Shown one piece after another: positions 26,984-36,072 of a DNA stretch of 64,000 nucleotides (position 1 is its first letter; each line of letters opens with the position of its first letter). This DNA comes from Rhodoblastus acidophilus (GTDB lineage: Bacteria > Pseudomonadota > Alphaproteobacteria > Rhizobiales > Beijerinckiaceae): contig NZ_FYDG01000005.1 of NCBI RefSeq assembly GCF_900187365.1, positions 124,001 to 188,000 on the forward strand, in the 5' to 3' direction. The notes under the pieces are model-generated. The model made no database searches. It had not been told where the DNA came from and saw only the letters and a program-made list of their open reading frames with translations. The position numbers and the translations under genes are program-made.

Positions 26984-27544
26984 TCAGACTTCTTCGACAG
27001 ATTTGACCTGAGGAAGAAAATGACAGATCAGGTTTTGAATGCCGCGTTTCAAGGTCGCCGTCGACGACGGGCAGCCCGAGCAGGCGCCCTTCATCTGCAA
27101 ATAGACGACGCCGTCCTTAAAGCCGCGAAACACGATGTCGCCGCCATCGCCGGCGACGGCCGGTCGCACGCGCGTTTCCAGCAGATCCTTGATGGCCTCG
27201 ACCGTCTCGGCGTCCTCGGGGGCGAATTGCTCCGCCGACGTCTGGCCCGACGCGCCGGCCTCGGCCGACAACACCGGCCGTCCCGACAGGAAGTGCTCCA
27301 TGATCGCGCCGAGAATCGCCGGCTTGAGGTTCTGCCAATCCCCCTCGGATTTGGTGACCGAGATGAAGTCCGACCCCAGGAACACGCCGCTGACGCCTTC
27401 GATGGAAAACAGCGCCTGGGCGAGCGGAGACACGCCGGCCTCGTCCGGCGAACGCAAATCCCACACGCCCTCCTGCGCGACGGACGCGCCGGGGAGAAAC
27501 TTCAAAGTGGCGGGATTGGGCGTGGCTTCGGTTTGGATGAACAT
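26984..27544 (-). CDS. Nfu-type iron-sulfur cluster scaffold protein
   Basis: Cytoplasmic Fe-S carrier that hands clusters to target proteins. The 186 residues have the N-terminal Nfu domain starting MFIQTEATPNPATLKFLPG and the C-terminal NifU-like domain with the cluster-binding GACSGCPSSTATLKRGI (CxxC). This is the mitochondrial NFU1-like architecture typical of alphaproteobacteria, rather than E. coli NfuA with its A-type N-terminus. Neighbouring miaB and mtaB are Fe-S enzymes that could be clients (inference). Confidence 0.94.
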   Translation of the reverse strand: MFIQTEATPNPATLKFLPGASVAQEGVWDLRSPDEAGVSPLAQALFSIEGVSGVFLGSDFISVTKSEGDWQNLKPAILGAIMEHFLSGRPVLSAEAGASGQTSAEQFAPEDAETVEAIKDLLETRVRPAVAGDGGDIVFRGFKDGVVYLQMKGACSGCPSSTATLKRGIQNLICHFLPQVKSVEEV

Positions 27545-27646
27545 ATCGGGCCTCCGGAATCAGCCGGTTCAAGGCCGGCGACGGGATGCTGTTAAGATAG
27601 GGTCAAAGCGAGGCAAGGGAAGGGAAAACTTCGTTCCCCCGCCCCC

Positions 27647-28681
27647 TCAGCGCAAAAGCCCCACAATATCCTTGACCTGGTTCATGATCGGCTGCGCGAT
27701 GGCTTTCGCGCGCGCGCCGCCTTCGCGCAGCACCTGGTCGATATAGCCGGGGTCGCCCTCCAGCCGGCGCATTTCCGCGCCGATCGGGCCGAGCTTGTGG
27801 ATGGCGAGATCGGCCAGCGCCTGTTTGAACGACGAAAACTGCGCGCCGCCGAACTCCAGCAGCACCTTTTCCGCCGCGACGCCGGACAATGCCGAATAAA
27901 TGCCGATCAGGTTTTCCGCTTCCGGGCGCCCCTTCAAGCCTTCCAGTTCGGTCGGCAGCGGCTCCGGATCGGTCTTGGCCTTGCGGATCTTCTGGTTGAT
28001 GGCGTCGGCGTCGTCGGCGAGGCTGATGCGCGAAAATTCCGACGGATCGGATTTCGACATTTTCTTCGTGCCGTCGCGCAGGCTCATCACGCGGGCCGCC
28101 GGCCCCTGGATCAGCGGCTCCGGCAGCGGGAAGAAGCCGCCGTTATGGCCCTGGGCCGCGATCGATTCGGCGTAATCGTTGTTGAATTTCTGCGCGATGT
28201 CGCGGGTCAGCTCGACATGCTGCTTCTGGTCCTCGCCCACCGGCACATGGGTGGCGCGATAGAGCAGAATGTCGGCCGCCATCAGCGTCGGATAGGCGAA
28301 CAGGCCGATGGAGACGTTCTCCCGGTCCTTGCCCGCCTTGTCCTTGAACTGCGTCATGCGGTTGAGCCAGCCCATGCGGGCGACGCAATTGAACACCCAG
28401 GCCAGCTCCGAATGTTCGGAGACCTGGCTCTGGTTGAAGATGATGTTTTTGACGGGATCGACCCCCGACGCGATATAGGCGGCGGCGATGCGGCGAATCG
28501 CCTCGCGCAGTTCGCCGGGCGCCTGCGGCATGGTGATCGCATGCAGATCGACCACGCAAAACAGGCATTCATGCGTCTGCTGCAGCGCGACAAACTTGAC
28601 GATGGCCCCGAGATAATTGCCGAGATGCAAATTACCAGTCGGCTGGATGCCGGAAAACACGCGTTCGGGGAAGTTCGCCAT
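27647..28681 (-). CDS. trpS: tryptophanyl-tRNA synthetase
   Basis: Class I aminoacyl-tRNA synthetase charging tRNA-Trp. The 344 residues show the HIGH-type motif in [18 protein letters not shown] and the KMSKS motif in [14 protein letters not shown]. The ATG giving MANFPERVF is chosen because family members start there; an ATG five codons earlier is also in frame and neither has a strong ribosome site. Upstream, murJ is common in this class but is not present here. Confidence 0.95.
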   Translation of the reverse strand: MANFPERVFSGIQPTGNLHLGNYLGAIVKFVALQQTHECLFCVVDLHAITMPQAPGELREAIRRIAAAYIASGVDPVKNIIFNQSQVSEHSELAWVFNCVARMGWLNRMTQFKDKAGKDRENVSIGLFAYPTLMAADILLYRATHVPVGEDQKQHVELTRDIAQKFNNDYAESIAAQGHNGGFFPLPEPLIQGPAARVMSLRDGTKKMSKSDPSEFSRISLADDADAINQKIRKAKTDPEPLPTELEGLKGRPEAENLIGIYSALSGVAAEKVLLEFGGAQFSSFKQALADLAIHKLGPIGAEMRRLEGDPGYIDQVLREGGARAKAIAQPIMNQVKDIVGLLR

Positions 28682-28821
28682 GACAGGACCGCACAATCTG
28701 AAACTTGCGGTCTTATGGCCGTCGAAGACCCGACTGGCAAGGGGCGATCGCGCGCGGCCGGTTTTTGTCAGCCGGAAACGCCCGTCGCGCGCCCCGCGCT
28801 GCGCGGATATGCCGCGCGGCC

Positions 28822-28843
28822 CGGAGCGGCGCGCGCCGCTCCG
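28822..28843. repeat. 22-bp perfect palindrome
   Basis: CGGAGCGGCGC followed by its exact complement, lying in the 204-bp gap between trpS and the lipoprotein gene. No T-run follows on either strand, so it is not a classical terminator. It could fold as a 9-bp stem with a 4-base loop in RNA. The rest of this gap shows no gene. Confidence 0.5.
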
Positions 28844-28885
28844 CTTAACCGCCGGATCTCCCGCGCGAATCGCTTGAGCAAATCC

Positions 28886-29155
28886 TCAGCGCGGCGATTC
28901 GCCGATGGGTTCGCCCGGCTGGGGCAGCAGCCCCTGATGAAATTCGTCGCGCCGCGCCGCGCCGCCGGGGGCGCCATAATTCAGCCGGGCGCTGTCGACG
29001 ACATAGCGGTTTTCCGTCCCGACCGGGACGACATTGCCCGACTCCAGGAAACTGCGGTGCTTGCGCACCTGGATTTCGTGGCTCTGGGCGACGGCGGAGC
29101 AGGCCCCCAGGCCAGCGACGGCGATCGCCAGGATGAAAAAGGATTTTCTGCGCAT
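28886..29155 (-). CDS. small predicted lipoprotein
   Basis: Exported lipoprotein of 89 residues with no family I recognise. It has a lipoprotein signal: basic MRRK, hydrophobic FFILAIAVAG and the lipobox LGAC with Cys19. The mature part is short and polar, with an SHEIQVRKHRSFLESGNVVPVG segment, and ends PLPQPGEPIGESPR-like. A good AGGAGT site precedes the ATG. Maturation would use Lnt encoded in this window. Function unknown. Confidence 0.75.
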   Translation of the reverse strand: MRRKSFFILAIAVAGLGACSAVAQSHEIQVRKHRSFLESGNVVPVGTENRYVVDSARLNYGAPGGAARRDEFHQGLLPQPGEPIGESPR

Positions 29156-29218
29156 GGGATACTCCTGCTGATTGGCGCGAGTCTAACGCCTGAAACGGGT
29201 CCGCGATAGCGGCGCCGG

Positions 29219-30322
29219 CTACTTTCTTCGGGGCGAATCGGCGCAGGCGCGGCTTTTCCGGCCGCTCGCCGCGCCGAAGAAATCGGCGAGCGCGCGATCC
29301 TGACCGGCGGAGACCAGATCGAGCCGATCGACGGCGCAAACGAGATCGGCGGGGCTGAGAGCGTCCTCGCCGGCGCCGCACATGAACCCGCCCATGGTCA
29401 AGGCCGGCGTCGCGATCTCCAGGCGGAAGCCCCGGCAATTCGCCCGCCTCACGCCCTCCGGCCCGGACAGCTCCAGCCCCCCCGATTCGAGATCGCCGAA
29501 TCGCGTCGGCAAGGCCTGCGGCAGCTCGACTTCGGAGACGCCCAGCCCGAGGACCGAGGCGCGGCGCGCCATATCGACAAAATAGGGAGAGGCGGCGACA
29601 TCCTCGGTCCCGTGACGATAGACGCCCAAGCGCAGGAACGGCTTGACGCCGCCGAACTGGCCGAAGGTCAGCACGTCCTCGCGGCCGCCGCCGGCGGCGT
29701 GACGGCGGGCGCTGTAAAGCGGCGGCGCATGGCCGAACAGCGGCGCGGACAGATCGAACAGCGGATAGGGCTTGGCGATCTCGACCCAGGCGACGGGCCG
29801 CACCCGCGGCGACGCCGGCTCGGCCGGTTTCGGCCAGTCGCGCAACAGGCCCTGCCCCGCCAGCAGCAGCAGCGCGCCGAGCAGGCCTTTGAGCGCGAGG
29901 CCGCCATAGGACGACAGCAAGCCCGACAGCAGGACGGCCGGCGGCCTGAGCGCGCCGTCGAGCGCGAAAGCGGCCCGCCCCGCCGCATAGGCGCCCGACG
30001 CCAGCGGATGAACCGCCTCATCCTCCACCGGCGCCGGAGCGGGCGCGCCCCGCGCTTGGGCGGCGATGTCTTCGCGATGTTCGCTGGCGAGCCGGTCAAC
30101 CCATTCGGCGGACGCGGGCTTGCGGGCTGTCCGCTCAGCCCGAACCGCCTGCGGCTCCGGCGGCCGTCCCGCCTCGCTCCAGTTGCTCTTGATGTCCAAC
30201 CCGAGTTCGCGCACCCGCGCGCGAAGCGTGTCGATATGGGCGCGCTCGCGCCGGCGCGGCTTTTCCGCGACAAAGAGCGGAATGTCTCCGCCGCCGCCGC
30301 CAAATGTCGTGCTGTCCGCCAT
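29219..30322 (-). CDS. uncharacterised single-pass membrane protein
   Basis: Not recognised. The 367 residues (from MADSTTFGGGGG, ATG with AAGGA ahead; a TTG nine codons earlier is possible) have a cytoplasmic-looking N-terminal 125 residues with a short basic helix (RRRERAHIDTLRARVRELGL), one long hydrophobic stretch (about 128-160), then a roughly 200-residue soluble C-terminal domain. That domain has two cysteines in NCRGF and GFMCGAG and another near LVCAVD. Codon use resembles its neighbours. It stands between mtaB and a lipoprotein gene, where ftsY often lies in related genomes. No function can be given. Confidence 0.72.
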   Translation of the reverse strand: MADSTTFGGGGGDIPLFVAEKPRRRERAHIDTLRARVRELGLDIKSNWSEAGRPPEPQAVRAERTARKPASAEWVDRLASEHREDIAAQARGAPAPAPVEDEAVHPLASGAYAAGRAAFALDGALRPPAVLLSGLLSSYGGLALKGLLGALLLLAGQGLLRDWPKPAEPASPRVRPVAWVEIAKPYPLFDLSAPLFGHAPPLYSARRHAAGGGREDVLTFGQFGGVKPFLRLGVYRHGTEDVAASPYFVDMARRASVLGLGVSEVELPQALPTRFGDLESGGLELSGPEGVRRANCRGFRLEIATPALTMGGFMCGAGEDALSPADLVCAVDRLDLVSAGQDRALADFFGAASGRKSRACADSPRRK

Positions 30323-30414
30323 GTCCTTCGCGCTCCGAAACCCGGACAATTTGCCTCAAAGGGCCGGAAATGCCGTTACCGGGCGCGGAGCTTCTGGATT
30401 CATGATGAATCGGA

Positions 30415-31653
30415 TTAAATGTCGAGCGAACCGGCGGAGACGCCGACGACTTCGGCGGCGAACAGATGGCCGGGCGCCACGCCCGGCGTTTTCGCCGGGG
30501 TGAAATCGGCGGCCCGCCCCATGCCGCCGCGCTCGGCGAGGATCTGAACCCGTCGGCCGACCTGCCGGCCGAGATGGCGCGCGAGGGCCAGATCGCCGGC
30601 TTCGCGCAGGGCGGCGGCCCGCGCCTTGACCGCACTGGACGGAACCGGCTTCATCCGCGCCGCCGGCGTGCCCGGCCGCGCGGAAAACGGGAAGACGTGG
30701 AGGAAGGCCAGGCCGCAGTCCTCGACCAGGGCGCGGCTGCGCGCCGCCGCCGCCTCGGTCTCGGTCGGAAAACCCGCGATCAGATCGGCGCCGAACGCCA
30801 TATCCGGGCGCAACTCCCGCAACCGCGCGCAAAAATCCACGGCTTCGGCGCGGCTGTGCCGGCGCTTCATCTGTTTCAGAACGAGATCGTCGCCCGATTG
30901 CAGCGACAGGTGCAGATAGGGCGTGAGACGCTCCTCACCGGCGAAGGCCGCGAGCAGATCGTCGTCGGCCTCGATGCAGTCGATCGAGGACAGCCGCAGG
31001 CGCGGCAGGCCCGACACTTCGCGCAACAGCCGCCGCACCAGCCGGCCCAGCCTGGGCGCCCCCGCGAGATCGCCGCCCCAGGAGGTCAGATCGACCCCGG
31101 TCAGCACCAGTTCCTTGTGCCCGGTCTCGACAAAGCGGCGCGCCTGCGCGACGACGTCGTCCTCGGCCACCGAGCGCGACGGTCCCCGCCCCTGCGGAAT
31201 GACGCAAAAGGTGCAGGAATGATCGCAGCCGTTCTGCACGGCGAGAAACGCGCGCGTATGGCCTTCGAGCGCCGACAGCAGCGGCGCCGGCGCATTGCCG
31301 CGCCGCGCCTGCGCAATGGCGCCGACATTTTCGCGGGTTGCGAAATGGTCCCAGGTGGTGGCGACGGTCTTTTCGGCATTGCCGAGCACATGCGCCACTT
31401 CCGGCATGGCGGAAAACGTTTCCGGCGCGATTTGCGCGGCGCAGCCGGTGACGACAATGCGGGCGTCGGGCTTTTCGCGGGCGATGCGGCGGATGGCCTG
31501 CCGCGCCTGCCGCGTCGCCTCGGCGGTGACGGCGCAGGTGTTGACGATCACCAGATTCTGTTCGCGCCCCTGCCCGGCGAGATCGCGCATGACCTCGGAC
31601 TCGACCATGTTGAGGCGGCAGCCGAAGGTGACGACCTCGGGCCGCTCAGTCAT
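30415..31653 (-). CDS. mtaB: tRNA t6A37 methylthiotransferase MtaB-type
   Basis: Radical-SAM enzyme adding a methylthio group to t6A37 of tRNA. The 412 residues show the N-terminal cysteines (TFGCRLNMVESE, VNTCAVTAEATRQ, VTGCAAQI) and the radical-SAM GCDHSCTFCVIPQGRG. It is shorter than MiaB, and the GCRLN start with CAVTxEA is diagnostic of MtaB. Its start overlaps dapF by 8 bp, the usual dapF-mtaB pair. Its substrate t6A depends on TsaB, encoded about 4 kb away. Confidence 0.94.
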   Translation of the reverse strand: MTERPEVVTFGCRLNMVESEVMRDLAGQGREQNLVIVNTCAVTAEATRQARQAIRRIAREKPDARIVVTGCAAQIAPETFSAMPEVAHVLGNAEKTVATTWDHFATRENVGAIAQARRGNAPAPLLSALEGHTRAFLAVQNGCDHSCTFCVIPQGRGPSRSVAEDDVVAQARRFVETGHKELVLTGVDLTSWGGDLAGAPRLGRLVRRLLREVSGLPRLRLSSIDCIEADDDLLAAFAGEERLTPYLHLSLQSGDDLVLKQMKRRHSRAEAVDFCARLRELRPDMAFGADLIAGFPTETEAAAARSRALVEDCGLAFLHVFPFSARPGTPAARMKPVPSSAVKARAAALREAGDLALARHLGRQVGRRVQILAERGGMGRAADFTPAKTPGVAPGHLFAAEVVGVSAGSLDI

Positions 31654-32530
31654 CGCGCCCCGAAAAGATCGCCGCGTCGAGCGTCTGGCTGAACTCGACC
31701 TGCACCGGCCCGGTCATTTCGACGTGATCGTCGGCCTCGCGCCAATGGATCAGCAAGTCGCCGCCGGGAAGCGAAATCTTCACCCGCCGTCCGGCGCGTC
31801 CGGCGCGCGCGGCGGCGACGCCCGTGGCGCAAGCCGCCGTGCCGCAGGCGAGCGTCAGGCCGGTTCCCCGCTCCCACACTTGTAGGCGGATATGGTCGGG
31901 CGCAAGCGACTGGGCGAGCGAGATATTGGCCCGCTGCGGAAACATCGGGTCGTGTTCGAGCCTGGGGCCGATCGCCGCCAGATCGAAATCCTCGATCCGC
32001 TCCACGAAGAAAATGGCGTGGGGATTGCCCATACTTACACACGAGGCGGGCGGCAGGCCGAAAGCGGCGAGATCGACGCAAGCGGTGTCCGCCTCGCGCG
32101 CCAGCGGGATGTCGCGCCAATCGAGGCGCGGCGCGCCCATGTCGACCATATAGGCCAGCGGTCCCTCGCGACGCACGAACAGCTTGCCGGCCGAGGTGGC
32201 GAGCCGCAATTCGGTCGCGCCGGTCTGCTCGGCGAGATAATGCGCGACGCAGCGCGTGCCATTGCCGCAGGCGGCGGACAGCGAGCCGTCCTGATTGAAA
32301 ATGGTCATGAACGCGGCTTCGCCGGCGTCGGCCGCGTCACCCAGCACCATCATCTGGTCATAGCCGAGGCCCGGCGCGCGCGCGAGGGCGCGGGCGTCCT
32401 CGGGGCGGGGCAAAAAGCCGGCGCCGCGCAGGTCCAGCACGAGAATGGCGTTGCCGGCGCCGTTCATTTTATGAACCGCGCGCCCGACCAAAGGATTTTC
32501 CGCAAAAGCGTTGGAGCGCCTGTCGTCCAT
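31646..32530 (-). CDS. dapF: diaminopimelate epimerase
   Basis: Converts LL- to meso-diaminopimelate for lysine and peptidoglycan. The 294 residues have both catalytic cysteines: SAACGNGTRCVAHY and LACGTAACATGVAA, and the HKMNGAGNAILVLD start region. An N-terminal extension of about 17 residues (MDDRRSNAFAENPL) precedes the core. Overlaps mtaB by 8 bp. LysC, first enzyme of the same pathway, is encoded at the other end of the window. Confidence 0.96.
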   Translation of the reverse strand: MDDRRSNAFAENPLVGRAVHKMNGAGNAILVLDLRGAGFLPRPEDARALARAPGLGYDQMMVLGDAADAGEAAFMTIFNQDGSLSAACGNGTRCVAHYLAEQTGATELRLATSAGKLFVRREGPLAYMVDMGAPRLDWRDIPLAREADTACVDLAAFGLPPASCVSMGNPHAIFFVERIEDFDLAAIGPRLEHDPMFPQRANISLAQSLAPDHIRLQVWERGTGLTLACGTAACATGVAAARAGRAGRRVKISLPGGDLLIHWREADDHVEMTGPVQVEFSQTLDAAIFSGRDD

Positions 32531-32633
32531 GCTTGCCCGCCATTCATGTCCGGTTTAGGCCGTATATAAGAGAAAAGCCGACGCGGGGCCACCGCGTCCT
32601 GGCGCCGTCAGGATTTTTCCTTTGGAGCTTGCC

Positions 32634-33275
32634 ATGAAGAACGGCCTTTGGGGTTATTGCGGCGCGCCGCTGTTCGGCGCCCTGGCGCTGGCCGTCGCGT
32701 CCGCTTCCAGCAGCGCGGAAACGCAAACGCCGCCGGCGCCGCCGCCTTCCAGCGCTTCCACGCCGGCCAAACCCACGGTCACCGAGCCGCCCCCCGCCGT
32801 TCCCACCGACGAATCGCTCAAGCCCGCCGATATCGCGGCGCGGCCCGCCCTCGTGCTGCACAGTTCGGCGAATTGGGAGGACGGCTACGCCAAAATCCGG
32901 GAGGCCCTGGAAAAATTGCGCGCCTCTGCGCAAAAAGCCGGCCTGAAACCCGTCGACCACGCCATGGCCGCCTTCACCGAGACCGACGACGCCGGGTTCA
33001 AGTTCGACGCGCTGCTGCCGGTCGAAGCCCCGTCGGGCGCCAAGCCGGAGCTGATCAACGGCGCGGTGCTCGCCGCCACGCCCGCCGGCAAGGCGATCAA
33101 GTTCGCGCACACCGGCAGCTACGACGACATCGACACCACCTATGACGCCATCACCGCCTATCTCGACGAGAAGGGTCTGGAGGCCACCAATATCTACCTT
33201 GAGGACTACCGGGTCGAAGGCAAGGACGCCAGCGACCAGGCGCTCAAGGTCGATATCTACGTCTTTATCAAATGA
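32634..33275 (+). CDS. exported GyrI-like (effector-binding) domain protein
   Basis: Secreted or periplasmic protein of 213 residues. It begins with a probable signal peptide (MKNGLWGYCGAPLFGALALA, cleavage likely after SSSA), then a proline/alanine/threonine-rich linker to about residue 65. The C-terminal 145 residues resemble a GyrI-like/SOUL-type small-molecule binding domain: GSYDDIDTTYDAITAYLDEKGL followed by NIYLEDYRVEG and VDIYVFIK. GGAG stands 7 bases before the ATG. No DNA-binding domain is present, so it is not a classic AraC or BltR regulator. Ligand unknown. Confidence 0.78.
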   Translation: MKNGLWGYCGAPLFGALALAVASASSSAETQTPPAPPPSSASTPAKPTVTEPPPAVPTDESLKPADIAARPALVLHSSANWEDGYAKIREALEKLRASAQKAGLKPVDHAMAAFTETDDAGFKFDALLPVEAPSGAKPELINGAVLAATPAGKAIKFAHTGSYDDIDTTYDAITAYLDEKGLEATNIYLEDYRVEGKDASDQALKVDIYVFIK

Positions 33276-33278
33276 GCA

Positions 33279-33298
33279 GGCGGCGCTTTCGCGCCGCC
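33279..33298. terminator. GC hairpin between convergent genes
   Basis: Perfect 8-bp stem (GGCGGCGC and complement) with a 4-base loop, placed between the stops of the GyrI-like gene (plus) and leuB (minus). No T-run follows on either side, so it may be a weak bidirectional terminator or a 3'-end stabiliser. Confidence 0.4.
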
Positions 33299-33305
33299 CG
33301 TAAAG

Positions 33306-34412
33306 TCAGAGCGCCTTCTTGAGCGCGTTGGCGATGGCGTCGCCCATCGCCGAGGTCGAAACGCTCGACGGCGCGTCGCCCTTGATGTCGGCGGTGCGCA
33401 GACCCGCCGCGAGCACGTCGGCGATGGCCTTGTCGATCAGGTCGGCGGCTTCGATCAGGCCGAACGAATAGCGCAGCGCCATGCCGAACGAGCCGATCAT
33501 CGCGATCGGGTTGGCGATGCCCTTGCCGGCGATATCCGGCGCCGAGCCATGCACCGGCTCATACATCGCCTTGCGCTTGCCATTGGCGTCGGCCGCGCCG
33601 AGCGAGGCGGACGGCAACATGCCCAGCGAGCCCGTAAGCATGGAGGCGACGTCCGACAGCAGATCGCCGAACAGATTGTCGGTGACGATCACGTCGAACT
33701 GCTTGGGCCGGCGCACCAGCTGCATGCCCAGGGCGTCCGCCAGCATGTGTTCGAGCTGCACGTCGGGGAAGGATTTGGCGTGGACGTCGGTGACGACTTC
33801 CTTCCACAACACGCCGGACTTCATCACATTGTGCTTTTCGGACGACGTGACCTTGTTGTTGCGCTTGCGCGCCAGTTCAAACGCCACCGCCGCGATGCGC
33901 TCGACCTCGTAGGTCTCGTAAACCTGGGTGTCGACGGCGCGCTTCTGCCCGTTCGGCAGGTTGGTGATTTCCTTGGGCTCGCCGAAATACACGCCGCCGG
34001 TCAGTTCGCGCACGATCATGATGTCGAGGCCCTCGACCAGCTCCTGCTTGAGCGAGGAGGCTTCGGCGAGCGCGGGATAGCACAGGGCCGGGCGCAGATT
34101 GGCGAACAGGCCCAAATCCTTGCGCAAGCGCAGCAGGCCCGCTTCGGGGCGCACGTCATAGGGCACATTGGCCCATTTGGGGCCGCCCACGGCGGCGAGC
34201 AGCACGGCGTCGGCGGCCTGCGCGCGCGCCATGTCGGCCTCGGAAATGGCCTTGCCATGGGCGTCATAAGCCGAACCGCCGACCAGGCCCTTTTCGAACT
34301 CGAATTTCGCGAGACCGGCGTCGGAAACGACCTTGGCGACCTTTTCGACTTCCGCCGTCACTTCCGGCCCGATGCCGTCGCCGGGAAGCAGGAGAATATT
34401 GTAGCTCGCCAT
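33306..34412 (-). CDS. leuB: 3-isopropylmalate dehydrogenase
   Basis: NAD-dependent oxidative decarboxylase of leucine synthesis. The 368 residues start [18 protein letters not shown] and carry the substrate arginine segment [15 protein letters not shown], the catalytic GGVYFG tyrosine region, SSEKHNVM with its lysine partner, the metal site [17 protein letters not shown] and the NAD-binding [19 protein letters not shown] choose the ATG six bases after GAGG. Monocistronic by context; leuC and leuD are not in the window. Confidence 0.96.
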   Translation of the reverse strand: MASYNILLLPGDGIGPEVTAEVEKVAKVVSDAGLAKFEFEKGLVGGSAYDAHGKAISEADMARAQAADAVLLAAVGGPKWANVPYDVRPEAGLLRLRKDLGLFANLRPALCYPALAEASSLKQELVEGLDIMIVRELTGGVYFGEPKEITNLPNGQKRAVDTQVYETYEVERIAAVAFELARKRNNKVTSSEKHNVMKSGVLWKEVVTDVHAKSFPDVQLEHMLADALGMQLVRRPKQFDVIVTDNLFGDLLSDVASMLTGSLGMLPSASLGAADANGKRKAMYEPVHGSAPDIAGKGIANPIAMIGSFGMALRYSFGLIEAADLIDKAIADVLAAGLRTADIKGDAPSSVSTSAMGDAIANALKKAL

Positions 34413-34496
34413 CATCAGCCTCATTTTGCGGGATTTGCGGCCTTGCTAAACCCGCGCGCCCAGCTTGGCAAGAATCGCCCGGCGCAACCGGCCAAC

Positions 34497-34525
34497 AAAA
34501 ATCCCGCAGGCCGGAGCCTGCGGGA
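34497..34525 (-). terminator. rho-independent terminator of the porin gene
   Basis: Perfect 10-bp stem (TCCCGCAGGC and complement) with a 4-base loop, followed on the minus strand by five T residues, about 30 bp after the porin stop. Confidence 0.9.
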
Positions 34526-34554
34526 CCAATTCTCTCGATATCGCTTGCGCGAGA

Positions 34555-36072
34555 TCAGAAGGTCATGCGGAAGCCGACCATCGGGTTCCAGTTGACGCGC
34601 TCGTTCCAGTTCGCGCCGAAGCCGCCGGTCGCCGCGCTGTAGGACACGCCGCCGTAAACCTGCATGCGCTTGTTGAAGGCGTACTGGGTCAGGAAGCTGG
34701 CGACGTCGTAGTTGCCCGAGCAGTTGCCGTTGGTCGGCGTGGAGCACTTCGTCGTGCCATAAGCGTTCTGCTCGGCGTGATAATACGCGCCGGTCAGGGT
34801 CAGCTTGTCGCTGTAAGCGTAGCTGACGCCGCCCCAGAACAGGTCGATGTGCTTGGTGTGCGGGAACGGATTGGCCGTGGTGATGAAGTAACGATAGTCG
34901 TTGCCATCATAGTACGACGTGGTCGAGCTGACCGCCTTGCGATCCGTGGCGTTCGTCTGGCTGATGTTCTCATAGCCGAAGAAGCCGGTCCACTGCGTCC
35001 AGGTGTATTTGGTGCCGATCGAGAAGGCGTCGTTGTCAGACAGCGTGCCGACCAGCCAGCCGTTGGCGGCGGCGGTCGCGTTCGCGACGGACACGCCGTT
35101 GACCGTACCAGAAGCGTTCGGAATGGCGCCGAGCGCGATGGCGTCGGTGGTGTGCTGGTAGGCGCCGTCCAAGGCGAAGCCGGCGTAGGTGCCGCCCAGG
35201 TTGAAGCCGTAGGAGACGCCCTGGCTGGCGACGCCCTGCGAATCGGCCAGCGTCACCATGGCGCCGCCGTAAACCGGGCCGTAGGCGACCTTGTACTTCA
35301 AGCTGTTGTCGAGCTTGCCGGCTTCGGTGGTGCCGCCCGAGGCGAGACTGCCGGAGAAGCCGATCAGCGACAGGGCCACGGCGTTCTTCAGCGGATCGAA
35401 GTTGCCGGTGCTTTCAGCCACCATGTTGGTGTGACGGCCGAAGGTCAGCTGACCGAAGGTGTCGTTCTTGAAACCGGCGTAGAGTTCGTTGTTGAAGGGC
35501 TGGCCGCCGCGCGACGAGTCGGAGTCGAAATAGGGATAGGCGTTCTGATACTTGCCGGCGGCGCGCTGCAGCGAGCGCGGGCCGTCCAGCAGCGACAGGG
35601 TGTAGGGATCGAAGTTGGTGGTGGCGTTGAAGATGAACTTCGTGCCTTCCGCGATGGTCCAGGCGCCCTTGATGCCGACCTGGTTATAGCCGAGGCCGCC
35701 CGGCATGAAGCGGAAGCCGCTGTTGTGCTGGTTGTTGCGCGAGCCGAGATAAGCTTGGCCCTGCGGCACGGTCTTTTCCAGATCGGTGGCGTGGGCCATC
35801 CAGCCGGCGCCGAAGTCGAGCGCGCCGAAGATGGTGACGCCGTTCCAGCTGATGTCGCGCGAGTCGGTGAGGAACGCCAGCGCGTCGCCGGTGGTCACGA
35901 ACGCGTCGAGACGGCTCGGGCCTTCCACGGCCGGGCCCTTGACGACGGGAGCGGCGACCGGGGCCGGAGCCTTGGCGTGCTTGACCTTCTTCGTCTTCGC
36001 CTCGGCGGACACGGCGCCGGCCGCGGTCACGAGCGCGGCGATCGCCACCGCGGTCATAAATTTGCTTTTCAT
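34555..36072 (-). CDS. outer-membrane porin
   Basis: Predicted trimeric beta-barrel porin for small solutes. The 505 residues from MKSKFMTAVAIAALVTAAG have a signal peptide (cleaved near SAEA), then a 25-residue Lys/Ala/Pro-rich stretch before the barrel. The barrel shows alternating strands (FGQLTFGRHTNMVAE, KYKVAYGPVYGGAMVTLAD, HIDLFWGGVSYAYSDKLTLTGAYYHA) and ends in the outer-membrane C-terminal phenylalanine (GFRMTF). GGAG precedes the ATG; the frame open further upstream is discarded. A clean terminator follows. Substrate cannot be read. Confidence 0.9.
   Translation of the reverse strand: MKSKFMTAVAIAALVTAAGAVSAEAKTKKVKHAKAPAPVAAPVVKGPAVEGPSRLDAFVTTGDALAFLTDSRDISWNGVTIFGALDFGAGWMAHATDLEKTVPQGQAYLGSRNNQHNSGFRFMPGGLGYNQVGIKGAWTIAEGTKFIFNATTNFDPYTLSLLDGPRSLQRAAGKYQNAYPYFDSDSSRGGQPFNNELYAGFKNDTFGQLTFGRHTNMVAESTGNFDPLKNAVALSLIGFSGSLASGGTTEAGKLDNSLKYKVAYGPVYGGAMVTLADSQGVASQGVSYGFNLGGTYAGFALDGAYQHTTDAIALGAIPNASGTVNGVSVANATAAANGWLVGTLSDNDAFSIGTKYTWTQWTGFFGYENISQTNATDRKAVSSTTSYYDGNDYRYFITTANPFPHTKHIDLFWGGVSYAYSDKLTLTGAYYHAEQNAYGTTKCSTPTNGNCSGNYDVASFLTQYAFNKRMQVYGGVSYSAATGGFGANWNERVNWNPMVGFRMTF

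Noticed and set aside
27647-28681. trpS as part of a tryptophan regulon with trpFBA
   Set aside because: It is 23 kb away, in a different conserved block, with no shared operator or leader that I can see.
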